A DNA stretch of 64,000 nucleotides from Candidatus Poribacteria bacterium (GTDB lineage: Bacteria > Poribacteria > WGA-4E > WGA-3G), in the NCBI GenBank assembly GCA_022827885.1, contig JAJEIP010000062.1, positions 1 to 64,000 on the forward strand, written 5' to 3'. The notes under the pieces were generated by a model, which had not been told where the DNA came from, searched no databases, and saw only the letters and a program-made list of their open reading frames with translations. Below, piece by piece: positions 21,373 to 30,923 of this stretch (positions are counted from its first letter, which is position 1; each line of letters opens with the position of its first letter). Both the position numbers and the translations under genes were made by a program.

Positions 21373-22477
21373 ATGCTTGTAGATTTAAAAAACCAGGTTG
21401 AAGAGATGCAGACCCGCCTCGAAGAACTCAGAGGTTATCTTTGACCTGGCTGAAAAACGAAAAGAATTAACAGAACTTGAAGAGGCGACAATTGCCCCTG
21501 ACTTTTGGAGCAATACGCAACGCGTTCAAAAAGTCAACCAACGCATCGCCACCCTTCGAGATGAGGTTGGGGCATACGAAGACCTCGCCCTCAAAATTGA
21601 AGATATTCAAACCCTGCTCGAACTCGCGACCGAAGAGAACGATGAGAGTTTACAAAAAGAGATTGCTGACGGATTGAACACCGTCACACAATATCTCGAA
21701 CAGATGGAACTTCGCCTCATGCTCACGGGTGAGTTCGATGCAAACAATGCGATCCTCAGTATTCACTCGGGGGCCGGTGGGATTGACGCACAGGATTGGG
21801 CGGGGATGTTGATGCGGATGTACCTGCGTTGGTGCGACCAACGCGGCTATCAGACCGAAATCGTAGACCTCACCTCAGGAGATGAAGCCGGCATCAAAGG
21901 CGCGACAATCCTCGTTACTGGTGCTTCGGCTTACGGTTATCTTCAAGCCGAGGCAGGCGTGCATAGACTCGTTCGATTGTCCCCCTACGATTTCAACAAG
22001 CGGCGACACACCTCCTTCGCTGCTATTGATGTAACCCCTGAAATCGACGACACGGTGGAAGTAGATATTCAATCCGAAGACTTGCGAATAGATTTCTATC
22101 GCGCAAGCGGGGCAGGGGGTCAACACGTCAACGTCACGGACTCAGCAGTTCGGATTACCCACAAACCCACCGGAATTATCGTGCAGTGCCAGAATGAACG
22201 TTCCCAGCATAAGAACCGAGAAATCGCTATGAAATTACTCCGTTCCGGCCTTCATGAGAAATATCGCGCCGAACGGGAAGCAGAACTCTCAAAACAGCGG
22301 AGCGAACGTTTAGACATTGACTTTGGAAGCCAAATTCGGTCTTACGTCCTGCATCCATACCAACGCGTCAAAGATTTGCGCACAAACATCGAAACGGGTA
22401 ATGTTAACGCCGTGTTGGACGGTGCTTTAGACCCCTTCATCGAAAGTTACCTAAAAATGAAGGCGCAGCCGAAATAA
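21373..22477 (+). CDS. prfB: Peptide chain release factor 2, programmed +1 frameshift
   Basis: RF2 terminates translation at UGA/UAA. The ORF track begins at 21398, in the second frame only. The real start is the ATG at 21373. Its 23 codons end in an in-frame TGA (21442-21444) in the context GGTTATCTTTGAC, the conserved RF2 autoregulatory slip site. Slipping +1 on CTT-T gives GYL-DLAEKR and a 367-aa product. The catalytic GGQ is present (ASGAGGQHVNV). The codon-recognition motif reads SPY (LSPYDFNKRRHTSF) where canonical RF2 has SPF. It follows lnt by 18 bp. Confidence 0.95.
21430..21445 (+). promoter_or_regulatory. RF2 programmed frameshift site
   Basis: The site reads AGAGGTTATCTTTGAC. It has a Shine-Dalgarno-like AGAGGT, then CTT and the in-frame TGA followed by C. 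This is the standard layout by which low RF2 levels raise +1 slippage and thus RF2 synthesis. Confidence 0.9.
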
Positions 22478-22491
22478 TACTGCTTTTTGGG

Positions 22492-22520
22492 TTGCTTTAT
22501 GGACGAAACTACGGTATAAT
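22492..22520 (+). promoter_or_regulatory. Sigma-70-type promoter of lysS
   Basis: TTGCTT (22492-22497), a 17-bp spacer and TATAAT (22515-22520) lie upstream of the GTG at 22588. They overlap the 5' end of the ORF-track call, which argues for the later start. Confidence 0.75.
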
Positions 22521-22587
22521 TGTTAAAATATTTCTAAAGTATAGCACCAGTCTATCACAGAAAATAAAACAACAGAGGGAAAGAGTA

Positions 22588-24060
22588 GTGGAAGAAACAA
22601 AGGACCTCATTCAGCAACGTCGCGAGAAGTTAGACGAAATTCGCAAATTTGGCGTAGAACCGTACCCGCATAAATACGAACCTACACACACGACTTCCGC
22701 CATTCATAGAGACTTTGCTGACATTCAAGAAACACCCGATGAAACCCAGAAAATCCGAATCGCCGGTCGGATCATGACGAAGCGCGACCATGGAAAAAGT
22801 AGTTTCGCACATCTGCAAGACAGTGAAGGCAGAATTCAAATCTACGTCCGACGGGACAGTGTAGGTGCAGAACCGTATAAAATCTATCGACGCTTTGACA
22901 CTGGCGATATTGTGGGTGCCGAAGGATCGGTCTTCCGGACACGCACTGGTGAACTTACCGTCCTTGTTGATGCTGTCCATCTGCTTTCCAAATCCGTTCG
23001 ACCGCTCCCTGAAAAATGGCACGGGTTACAAGACAAACAGACCCGCTACAGACAACGCTATGCAGACCTCATCATGAACCCTGAGGTGAAGGATGTTTTC
23101 CTGAAAAGAACCCGCATCGTTCAAGCGATTCGCGACATGCTCAATGCGCAAAACTTTATTGAAGTTGAAACGCCCGTCCTTCAACCTATTTACGGTGGGG
23201 CAAATGCTCGCCCCTTCACAACATATCACAATACATTGGAACAATCGCTCTATCTGCGAATCGCAAATGAACTTTACCTCAAACGCCTCATCGTAGGTGG
23301 GTTCGATCGTGTTTATGAGTTCTCGCGCGACTTCCGAAACGAGGGAATGGACAGGGACCACAACCCGGAATTCACAATGCTTGAACTCTACCAAGCTTAT
23401 GCCGATTATATCCAAATAATGGAGTTAACTGAGAACCTGATCGCGGATACCGCCAAAATCATTCACGGGACAACGAAGATTCCCTATCAAAAGTATGAAC
23501 TTGACCTCACACCGCCTTGGCGTAGGTTGAGCATGGTTGATGCCGTTCGAGAGTATAGCAGTATTGATCCAACAGCATTATCAGCTGATGAATTATACAA
23601 AGCCGCAATTGACGCAGGCGTTGATTTAGCGGGTGATGAGACGAAAGGGGAGATTATAGCTGAACTTTTCGACACATTTGTGGAATCAAAACTGATCCAA
23701 CCAACATTTATAACGGATTATCCCATCGAGGTCTCACCGTTTGCGAAAAAGAAGCCCGATACACCAGAGTTCGTCGAACGCTTTGAGTTTTTTATCTGCG
23801 GCATGGAATTCGGAAACGCCTTTAGTGAACTTAACGATCCGATCGACCAACGCCAACGCTTTCTTGAGCAAGCGAACAATTTGGAGGCAGGCGACGATGA
23901 AGCCTTTATGGTAGACGAAGATTATCTACGAGCGTTGGAATACGGAATGCCACCGACAGGTGGACTCGGCATCGGTATCGATCGATTGACAATGTTGCTG
24001 ACGAACCAATACTCCATCCGAGATGTTATCCTGTTTCCACAGATGCGTCCGGAACGCTAA
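22588..24060 (+). CDS. lysS: Lysyl-tRNA synthetase, class II
   Basis: LysRS of 490 aa. The N-terminal OB-fold (RIAGRIMTKRDHGKSSFAHL) is followed by class II motifs: motif 2 in FSRDFRNEGMDRDHNPEFTM and motif 3 in GLGIGIDRLTMLL. The ORF-track start at 22492 lies inside the promoter. The GTG at 22588 (VEETKDLIQQRREKL), with GAGGGAAAG ahead, is preferred. It follows prfB, a gene order also known from other bacteria (prfB-lysS in E. coli). Confidence 0.96.
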   Translation: MEETKDLIQQRREKLDEIRKFGVEPYPHKYEPTHTTSAIHRDFADIQETPDETQKIRIAGRIMTKRDHGKSSFAHLQDSEGRIQIYVRRDSVGAEPYKIYRRFDTGDIVGAEGSVFRTRTGELTVLVDAVHLLSKSVRPLPEKWHGLQDKQTRYRQRYADLIMNPEVKDVFLKRTRIVQAIRDMLNAQNFIEVETPVLQPIYGGANARPFTTYHNTLEQSLYLRIANELYLKRLIVGGFDRVYEFSRDFRNEGMDRDHNPEFTMLELYQAYADYIQIMELTENLIADTAKIIHGTTKIPYQKYELDLTPPWRRLSMVDAVREYSSIDPTALSADELYKAAIDAGVDLAGDETKGEIIAELFDTFVESKLIQPTFITDYPIEVSPFAKKKPDTPEFVERFEFFICGMEFGNAFSELNDPIDQRQRFLEQANNLEAGDDEAFMVDEDYLRALEYGMPPTGGLGIGIDRLTMLLTNQYSIRDVILFPQMRPER

Positions 24061-24125
24061 CCAGAAAGATATTTTTTTGAAGATACAATCCAATACCATA
24101 TACTAAAAAGTGAGTTCGTAGAGAA

Positions 24126-24692
24126 ATGAGGACCGCACCACCCCTTCTTACGGAAAGACTGCTACTTCGGTCGTTTACACGTGAAGATGCCACTGATGTG
24201 CAACGGCTTGCGGGTGATCGCGACATAGCAGCAACGTTAGCGACCCTGCCGCATCCCTATGAAGATGGTATGGCGGAGAAATGGATTCGTTCCTGTTACG
24301 AAAAGTTTCGAAAAGACGAAGCACTCAATTTCGCAATTACGCTGAGAACAGACAAAAGCTTAATCGGTGGGATAGCCCTGAGACTCGATCAAGGAAACGA
24401 GAGGGGTGAACTCGGTTATTGGATTGGGAAACCCTATTGGAACTGTGGGTATGCCACAGAAGCAGCAAAGGCTGTTGTGGCGTATGGTTTTAAAGTGTTG
24501 AAGTTGAACCGGATTTATGCTTATCACTTCACACGAAATCCCGCCTCTGGACGAGTGCTGGAAAAAGTCGGAATGCGCTATGAAAGCTACCGCCGACAAC
24601 ATACAAAAAAATGGGGAAATTTTGAGGATTCAATGGGATACGGGATGCTAAGGACGGACTTCGATGCTAAAGCTGTTAAAGAACCGTTGTGA
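24126..24692 (+). CDS. GNAT-family N-acetyltransferase (RimJ/RimL-like)
   Basis: The 188-aa protein fits the RimJ/RimL-type GNAT fold: LLTERLLLRSFTREDA at the start, ELGYWIGKPYWNCGYATEAA (acetyl-CoA-binding region) and NPASGRVLEKVGM. Substrates are usually the N-termini of ribosomal proteins or small molecules; none can be assigned. The last 20 codons and the 3' flank are duplicated in tandem just downstream (see repeat at 24624). Confidence 0.88.
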   Translation: MRTAPPLLTERLLLRSFTREDATDVQRLAGDRDIAATLATLPHPYEDGMAEKWIRSCYEKFRKDEALNFAITLRTDKSLIGGIALRLDQGNERGELGYWIGKPYWNCGYATEAAKAVVAYGFKVLKLNRIYAYHFTRNPASGRVLEKVGMRYESYRRQHTKKWGNFEDSMGYGMLRTDFDAKAVKEPL

Positions 24693-24913
24693 GGTTATCA
24701 AAGGTTTCTTACCAATCGGAAAACTGCAAGGACAACGGACGCAGCAGCGCAGGAGCAATAACTTAAAAGAGGATTCAATGGGATACGGGATGCCAAAAGC
24801 GGACTACGACGCTAAAGCTGCTAAAGAACCGTTGTGAGGTTATCAAAGGTTTCTTACCAATTGAAAAACTGCAAGGACAACGGACGCAGCAGCTCAGGAG
24901 CAATAACTTAAAA
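24624..24913 (+). repeat. Tandem direct duplication, 2 x 145 bp
   Basis: Copy 1 (24624-24768) covers the last codons of the GNAT gene, its TGA and the 3' flank. Copy 2 (24769-24913) repeats it with about ten substitutions and no indels. Copy 2 still reads DSMGYGMPKADYDAKA... in frame but has no start. Its end (CAGGAGCAATAACTT) provides the ribosome-binding site of lolC. The identity suggests a fairly recent duplication. Confidence 0.9.
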
Positions 24914-24914
24914 T

Positions 24915-26375
24915 ATGAGATTTGAATGGTTCATCGCCTCCCGCTATCTACGCTCACGGCGCAAACAGTCCTTTATTTCAATTATCAGTATTATCTCCAT
25001 TGGCGGGGTAGCACTCGGGGTCGCAACAGTAATACTCGTAAGTGCCATATTAGATGGGGTTGAACAGGGACTCAAGGATAGATTCCTCGCAAATGAGGCA
25101 CACGTTGTCTTGCGGTTGCACGATCACAGTTTCTTTGGGGATTACCAGAAACGCATTTCCCAAATCGAGACAATCGATGAAGTCGTCGCGGTATCACCAG
25201 TTGTTTTCTCACAAAGTGCTGTTTTTCAGGAACGCAGCAATACCATTCAGGACGTAATTTACATCAAAGGCATTGATCCCGTTCAGGAAGACCGGGTTAC
25301 CGACTTCTCAAAATTTGTGGACGGCTCTACCGAGTTACAAAACTCGCGGTATATTGAGAGTGCCCGACTCATTAGAGATGAAACAATTACAGGTGGGATT
25401 GTGCTCGGAGGACGTTTAGCCGCTCGTCTCGGTGTCATTAAAGGTGACGTGCTGCGACTTATCGTGAACCTTGCAAAACATCCCGTAAACGAGTCGATGC
25501 TCATACCGGACTTGGCGAACTTCGTTGTGGTTGGGTTTTATGAGTCTGAGTTGGCGGTTTATGACAACAACTTCGGGTTTATTCATCTGGAAGCCGCTCA
25601 AAAGATGTATAAGAAAAAGAATAGAGTAAACACGATCTTCGTTCGGTTAACCGATGCGGAATTGGCACCCCGGATCGCCAGACAGATTGAGAATAAGGTT
25701 CAGTTCTCTGTCTTAGAAGGAATGCCGGACGCCAGAACGTGGATGGAGATACAGGCACCCCTCTTCTCAGCACTTCGATTGGAGAAGATAGCAACTGTCA
25801 TTATTGAAGCACTCATCATCTTGGTCGCATCCTTCAATATCGCAAGCACACTCATCATGACCGTGATGGAAAAGACGAAAGATGTCGGGACCCTGCGAAC
25901 ACTCGGTGCTTCACGCGGAAACGTTATGAAACTTTTCATGATGCAAGGGAGTGTCATTGGGATGCTTGGAACGTTATTAGGCACGGTTTTGGGACTTGTT
26001 CTTTGCTGGCTTCTGAGTTATAACGCAGACCGACCCTCTTACTGGTACGCTGTTGTACTCGTTGTCCCAATTTTCTTACAAGTGCTAATTGCACTGCGGC
26101 GCATAATGCCACGTCGTAAAGGATGGATGTTCGCAATCAGTTTTTTATGGCTCGTAGCGATCGGGTTCGCGCTCTACTGTGCTGTCACACCCATTTCGCT
26201 CGCGGATCTCGGACTAAGTCAAGTCTATCAGATGAATCAACTACCGATACAGGTGAATTGGTTCTTCGTTGTTTTCATCAATATACTTTCATTTTTAATC
26301 TGTTGGCTCGCAACACTCTATCCGGCATGGCAAGCGGCAAACTTAAAACCGGTTGAAGCCTTACAACATGAATAG
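24915..26375 (+). CDS. Lipoprotein-releasing ABC permease LolC/LolE-like
   Basis: The 486-aa protein has an N-terminal membrane helix (SFISIISIISIGGVALGVATVILV), a periplasmic MacB-like domain, and the FtsX region with KTKDVGTLRTLGASRGNVMKLF. Family members usually have about 410 aa and four helices. Here an extra ~75 residues between the last helices (YWYAVVLVVPIFLQVLI and GWMFAISFLWLVAIGFALY) add two predicted membrane segments. It overlaps lolD by 8 bp. With LolD it should extract lipoproteins from the inner membrane, consistent with lnt nearby. Confidence 0.88.
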   Translation: MRFEWFIASRYLRSRRKQSFISIISIISIGGVALGVATVILVSAILDGVEQGLKDRFLANEAHVVLRLHDHSFFGDYQKRISQIETIDEVVAVSPVVFSQSAVFQERSNTIQDVIYIKGIDPVQEDRVTDFSKFVDGSTELQNSRYIESARLIRDETITGGIVLGGRLAARLGVIKGDVLRLIVNLAKHPVNESMLIPDLANFVVVGFYESELAVYDNNFGFIHLEAAQKMYKKKNRVNTIFVRLTDAELAPRIARQIENKVQFSVLEGMPDARTWMEIQAPLFSALRLEKIATVIIEALIILVASFNIASTLIMTVMEKTKDVGTLRTLGASRGNVMKLFMMQGSVIGMLGTLLGTVLGLVLCWLLSYNADRPSYWYAVVLVVPIFLQVLIALRRIMPRRKGWMFAISFLWLVAIGFALYCAVTPISLADLGLSQVYQMNQLPIQVNWFFVVFINILSFLICWLATLYPAWQAANLKPVEALQHE

Positions 26376-27051
26376 CAATGTAGAGACCCTTATCCGCATC
26401 GTAGATTTGCACAAGTCCTACTATGATGGAGAATCAGAACTTCCAGTTCTTCAAGGCATCAACCTTGAAATATATATGTCAGAATTACTCGGCATTGTCG
26501 GCGCATCAGGTGTTGGGAAAAGCACGCTGCTTCACATCCTTGGGACACTTGACAGACCAACCACAGGAAACGTTCTATACGACGAACAAGACGTATTCAC
26601 ACTCTCCGATACAGAACTTGCTCGGTTTCGGAACAAAGAAATTGGATTTGTGTTTCAATTTCATCACTTATTACCGGAATTTACGGCACTTGAAAATGTC
26701 GCACTGGGGGCATTAATTACATCGTCAAACAATAAAAGCGTTTACAAAGAGGCCGAAGCATTACTCGATTACGTTGGGCTCTCCGAAAGACTTTCACACT
26801 ATCCGAGCCAATTGTCTGGTGGTGAAAGGCAACGCGTCGCAATCGCACGCGCCTTGATCAACCAACCGAAAATTGTACTCGCTGATGAACCAACTGGCAA
26901 CCTTGATCGGCGGAGTAGCGAAGCGGTCTTAGAACTGCTCTGGGACTTGAACGCTAAGTCTGGACAGACTTTTGTTATCGTAACACACAATCAAGAACTC
27001 GCTCAAAAAGTAGATCGAGTTATCCAACTTGTTGACGGAAAGGTTTTTTAG
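26368..27051 (+). CDS. lolD: Lipoprotein-releasing ABC transporter ATPase
   Basis: The 227-aa ATPase has Walker A GASGVGKST, signature LSGGERQRVAIARAL and Walker B IVLADEPTGNLD, with the MacB/LolD family pattern (ETLIRIVDLHKSYYDGE). The ATG at 26368 overlaps the lolC stop (26373-26375). The TTG start of the ORF track (26353) is less likely. It is followed by ilvE after 3 bp, so the three genes are probably one transcript. Confidence 0.92.
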   Translation: MNSNVETLIRIVDLHKSYYDGESELPVLQGINLEIYMSELLGIVGASGVGKSTLLHILGTLDRPTTGNVLYDEQDVFTLSDTELARFRNKEIGFVFQFHHLLPEFTALENVALGALITSSNNKSVYKEAEALLDYVGLSERLSHYPSQLSGGERQRVAIARALINQPKIVLADEPTGNLDRRSSEAVLELLWDLNAKSGQTFVIVTHNQELAQKVDRVIQLVDGKVF

Positions 27052-27054
27052 AAA

Positions 27055-27936
27055 ATGTTGATTTATATCGACGGAGAATTTTTACCAAAAGCAGAAGCCA
27101 AGGTTTCGGTGTTCGATCACGGTTTGCTCTATGGTGACGGTGTTTTTGAAGGTATCCGTTCCTATAACGGCAGAGTCTTTAAACTCGATGAACACCTTGA
27201 GCGACTTTACGATTCTGCAAGATCGATCATGTTACAGATCCCCACCCCCATTGAAACGATGAAGGAAACGGTTCTCGAAACACTCCGTCGAAACCACCTC
27301 AGTGAAGCCTATATTCGATTGGTTATAACTCGCGGCGTAGGAGATCTCGGACTCGACCCGGATAAATGTCCAAAGCCGAGCATCATTATTATTGCAGATA
27401 AAATCGCCCTCTACCCACAAAAATTCTATGAAGACGGGTTGGAAATCGTAACCGCCTCTGTCCGAAGGAATTATCCAGAAGCCATCAACCCGCGCATTAA
27501 GTCGTTGAACTATCTAAACAATATCTTAGCTAAAATCGAGGGCAAACAGTCGGGGGCAGTAGAGGTCTTGATGCTTAACGCAGACGGTTACGTTGCTGAA
27601 TGTAGTGGTGACAATATTTTCTGGATAAAGAATGGGGTCCTTATCACGCCACCTGTTCACATGGGAATTTTGGAAGGTGTAACCCGGAATAGCGTTATCG
27701 ATCTGGCGCGCGACGCTGGCATGCGCGTCGAAGAACGGGTTTTTACACGGCATGATCTTTATATTGCAGATGAATGTTTTCTCACTGGCACAGCCGCCGA
27801 AGTCATACCTGTTGTGAAAATAGATCAACGCGTCATCGGGAACGGGCAACCCGGAAAAGTGACAGAAAAACTCATTGCAGCATTTCGGCAGTTCGCACAT
27901 AGCTGCGGTACCCCAATCTATACCGCTGACGTATGA
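27055..27936 (+). CDS. ilvE: Branched-chain amino-acid aminotransferase
   Basis: PLP-dependent fold-type IV transaminase of 293 aa. FDHGLLYGDGVFEGIRSYNG is the family signature, the PLP lysine lies in NPRIKSLNYLNNILAKIE, and CFLTGTAAEVIPV is typical of IlvE. D-amino-acid transaminases share the fold, but the length and motifs favour IlvE. It lies 3 bp after lolD. Confidence 0.92.
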   Translation: MLIYIDGEFLPKAEAKVSVFDHGLLYGDGVFEGIRSYNGRVFKLDEHLERLYDSARSIMLQIPTPIETMKETVLETLRRNHLSEAYIRLVITRGVGDLGLDPDKCPKPSIIIIADKIALYPQKFYEDGLEIVTASVRRNYPEAINPRIKSLNYLNNILAKIEGKQSGAVEVLMLNADGYVAECSGDNIFWIKNGVLITPPVHMGILEGVTRNSVIDLARDAGMRVEERVFTRHDLYIADECFLTGTAAEVIPVVKIDQRVIGNGQPGKVTEKLIAAFRQFAHSCGTPIYTADV

Positions 27937-28278
27937 CAGCGGAATATACTGTGCCGACACACGCATGGAAACGGCTACAGCACATAGGAGGAGATTGATC
28001 GTCAAGTACCCCCGAATGGATTCGGGGCTTGTGAAAGCACGCGAATTTTCGGGAATTTCTCGGGCTATGGTTCGTAACTTTACCTGCATACCCCCGAGGG
28101 GCTCAAGCAGCCCACGATGCAGAACCTCAGACACTTCCGACTTCAGAAGTAGAACGAACGTTCCAACGCCTTCGAGTTACTTGGAAATGTGTGGTATGCG
28201 AAAAAATCGCCATTTCCATAGAACGATTATAGCATTTTTGACGAAATATATCAAGAAAAAAAGGAGGCAGATTTTCCT
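27937..28278. other. Gene-free region with IS200/IS605-like right-end hairpin
   Basis: I see no convincing gene here. Read on the minus strand, a stretch ends in agCCCCGAA-tcca-TTCGGGG followed by gtacttgac (28003-28027). This has the layout of an IS200/IS605 (TnpB omega-RNA) right end. The remaining ~150 bp contain further short stems (cccccgaggggc). No tnpA or tnpB reading frame is left, so at best this is a remnant or a non-autonomous derivative. Confidence 0.35.
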
Positions 28279-28298
28279 CTCCAATCTAAAGATTGGAG
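28279..28298. repeat. Hairpin in the bamA leader
   Basis: ctccaatc-taaa-gattggag is an 8-bp perfect stem with a tetraloop, 22 bp before the bamA ATG. It overlaps the TTG that the ORF track uses as start. Confidence 0.6.
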
Positions 28299-28319
28299 TT
28301 TCCAAATCTGAAGAATTTA

Positions 28320-30788
28320 ATGAATGCACCAAAAAACGTTTTTATTCTGATAAGTCTATTCATCGGACTTGCAACAATCACCGCGTTTGCAGAAGAAACG
28401 GAAAAACCCGTATTTGGTCCCCAAGCAGCCACTATCACCGAACAGCAGGTGGAAACCGAATCTGATACAGAAACAACAGATATGACAGATATGACCGAAG
28501 TAACTGGTGATTCGATGCTTCTCGTCAAGAAAGTCTCTTTTGAAGGTGTGAAAACCACCTCCGAAGATATGCTGCGCACCCTTATTCAAACACAGATTGG
28601 GCAGGAAATCTCTGAAGAACTCCTCACGCAGGACCTGAAAAGCCTCTTTAAAGACACAGGCTTCTTCTCTGAACTCACAGTAGATGTAACACCCGTTGAA
28701 GAGGGCGGATTAGAAGTCACTTACAAGGTCGTCGAAAGTCCTAAAATTTCTGGAATTAACATTATTGGAAACGAAAATTTAAGTACCGGCAAACTTAAGA
28801 ATGAAATTATACTCCGCCCCTCAGAAATTTATAGTGATCGGCGACGGTGGGAAAGCGAACGCGCTTTACAGAAAATTTACCACGAAAAAGGGTACTATCT
28901 TGTCGGCGTTCAAACCCATCTTGGCGATCGAGACGAAGAGGCAAATACTGTCCAAGTCACGTTTGAGATAAACGAAGGACCGAGAGTGCGAATTGAGGAA
29001 ATCAACTTCATTGGAAGCACACAAATCTCGGAGAATACACTCCGGAAAAAACTCAAAACCCGCACCGGTAAACACTTCGATCAGATGCTGTTTGAGGAAG
29101 AAGACTTATCACTGAACCTCAGAAATTACTATCAGGACCGCGGCTTCGCACAAGTAAAGGTCATAGGCTACGAAAAACGGTTCACAGAAGACAAAACCGG
29201 CTTAATGCTCGATATTACTGTTGATGAAGGTCCCGAATTCATTATTGGAACATATACCCTTGAGGTGGAAGCCGGTGCTAAGGAACTCTTTTCTGAAAAG
29301 AAGATACGTAAGATGCTCGACCCTGCGGAAGGCGAGGTTTTTAACCGCGCGACTTTCGACGAATCCATCGCAAATTTACAGCAAGCGTATCTCGACAAAG
29401 GCTACCTACTTTCAGAAGTTATGCCGACGCCTATCTTCAATGAAACGGAGGGCGTGGTTGACATCACCTTGAAAATTAACGAAGGGGATGTCATCGTTAT
29501 TGACAAGGTCATCATTACTGGATTAGAAAAAACACAGGAACACGTCGTTAAACGTGAGTTGGATTTCTTGGACATCAAGGCTGATGAGTTGTTAGATGTC
29601 AAAGCGCTGCGCAAAGCACGGCAACGTCTATTCCAGATGGGCTCCTTCATTCGTGCCGTTGACTTTGTCCCAAGTGATACCTCTGAAGAGAAACGAAAGG
29701 AGTTAAGAGTCAATATCGCGGAAACACCACGAACAGGGATGTTAAGTCTCGGCGGTGGATACGGCAGCGAAGGCGGTATCTTCGGTGTTGCGGAGGTTGG
29801 ACAGAACAACTTTCGCGGACGCGCGTATCGGGTGCATCTAAAAGGCGAGTTAGGCACAAGAGATCACCATACCGCTGAACTCAGTTTTGGAACCCCGTGG
29901 ATTTTGGGTACACCCACTCGGCTTAACGCAAGACTTTACGACAATCGACGCTTCCGTCGCTACTATGGAACGATCGGTGCTCTCTACAATCGTCGGAGTC
30001 TGGGAAGTACCTCCTCATACGGTCTATACGACCGGTACATTTGGGCAAGACGCGGGGCCTCACTCACCCTCGGCAGACCCATTGCCCACGACATTGATTT
30101 GTCCGTCCGTTTTCGGAATGAACACGTAGAATCACATAACCCCGACCGAGAGTTATACAATCGCTCCACACGGAGTATCCTGTTTTCCGTTGGACGAGAT
30201 ACCCGCGATTATCGGACCTCCCTGTTTGACCCAACAGCAGGTTCATTTCATACACTCTCTTATGAATACTCGGGCGGTATTCTTGGAGCGGACAATAAAT
30301 TCCAGAAATATTATGCGGACTCAAGTTTATTCTACAGCGGATGGTGGAACCACGTTATCGCCGTGCATGCTCGCGCAGGTCTCATGCGAAGTGAAAGCAC
30401 CGATGCTTATTTCCTCTTCTACGAAAGGTTCTTCCTCGGCGGTGTAGATAGTATCCGTGGCTACGACGATTGGGAAATTTATCCTGATCCAGATGAAACA
30501 GGCTTTATCAATCCCTACGGGGGTGATAAGGTCTTCTTCGCAAACTTTGAGTATCGTGTTCCAATTTCTCAGCAGCTCACGGGAGCACTGTTTTTTGATA
30601 TAGGACAGGTATGGGATGAAAGCACTGCAAACGTCTTCAGCGAAATCAACATGAAACGGGGGCTTGGTCTTGAGGCGCGGTTCACCATGCTTGGCATGTT
30701 AGTTCGGTTAGGTTGGGGATATGGCTTGGATCGCATTAGCGGCGAACCTGCTGGCAAATTCCACTTCACGGTTGGTCCCGGATTTTAA
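28320..30788 (+). CDS. bamA: Outer-membrane protein assembly factor BamA
   Basis: BamA inserts beta-barrel proteins into the outer membrane. The 822-aa protein has a signal peptide (NVFILISLFIGLATITAFA), about five POTRA domains (e.g. VKKVSFEGVKTTSEDML, SGINIIGNENLSTGKL, IDKVIITGLEKTQEHVV) and a C-terminal Omp85 barrel with the loop-6 region (VDSIRGYDDWE) and a terminal Phe. The ATG at 28320 is preferred over the TTG at 28293, which lies in a hairpin. The stop TAA is part of a dispersed repeat. skp and lpxD follow, as in many diderms. Confidence 0.95.
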   Translation: MNAPKNVFILISLFIGLATITAFAEETEKPVFGPQAATITEQQVETESDTETTDMTDMTEVTGDSMLLVKKVSFEGVKTTSEDMLRTLIQTQIGQEISEELLTQDLKSLFKDTGFFSELTVDVTPVEEGGLEVTYKVVESPKISGINIIGNENLSTGKLKNEIILRPSEIYSDRRRWESERALQKIYHEKGYYLVGVQTHLGDRDEEANTVQVTFEINEGPRVRIEEINFIGSTQISENTLRKKLKTRTGKHFDQMLFEEEDLSLNLRNYYQDRGFAQVKVIGYEKRFTEDKTGLMLDITVDEGPEFIIGTYTLEVEAGAKELFSEKKIRKMLDPAEGEVFNRATFDESIANLQQAYLDKGYLLSEVMPTPIFNETEGVVDITLKINEGDVIVIDKVIITGLEKTQEHVVKRELDFLDIKADELLDVKALRKARQRLFQMGSFIRAVDFVPSDTSEEKRKELRVNIAETPRTGMLSLGGGYGSEGGIFGVAEVGQNNFRGRAYRVHLKGELGTRDHHTAELSFGTPWILGTPTRLNARLYDNRRFRRYYGTIGALYNRRSLGSTSSYGLYDRYIWARRGASLTLGRPIAHDIDLSVRFRNEHVESHNPDRELYNRSTRSILFSVGRDTRDYRTSLFDPTAGSFHTLSYEYSGGILGADNKFQKYYADSSLFYSGWWNHVIAVHARAGLMRSESTDAYFLFYERFFLGGVDSIRGYDDWEIYPDPDETGFINPYGGDKVFFANFEYRVPISQQLTGALFFDIGQVWDESTANVFSEINMKRGLGLEARFTMLGMLVRLGWGYGLDRISGEPAGKFHFTVGPGF

Positions 30789-30806
30789 TTTTACCTTGCG
30801 GAGGAA
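30786..30806 (+). repeat. TTTTAATTTTACCTTGCGG-type dispersed repeat, copy 5
   Basis: taattttaccttgcggagga begins with the TAA stop codon of bamA. It is the most complete copy of the motif seen in this window. Confidence 0.65.
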
Positions 30807-30830
30807 CACCGGGCGTTCTATCTATCACGT

Positions 30831-30855
30831 GCGTTTCTTAAACCTGAAGAAACGC
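30831..30855. repeat. Hairpin between bamA and skp
   Basis: gcgtttctt and aagaaacgc form a 9-bp perfect stem around aaacctg. No T-run follows, so read-through into skp is expected. Confidence 0.6.
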
Positions 30856-30867
30856 CCAAGCAAAAAC

Positions 30868-30897
30868 CCTGCACCGATGTTGCAGGCTACGTCTTTG
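30868..30897. repeat. Dispersed 30-bp repeat, copy 2
   Basis: ctgcaccgatgttgcaggct followed by acgtctttga matches 19561-19590 with a few differences, including one missing base. Confidence 0.55.
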
Positions 30898-30923
30898 ATT
30901 TAAACATTAGAAGGAATAACTTT

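Noticed and set aside
27526-28134. 202-aa minus-strand ORF across the ilvE 3' end
   Set aside because: Most of it is antisense to ilvE; only the non-overlapping end might derive from an IS remnant.
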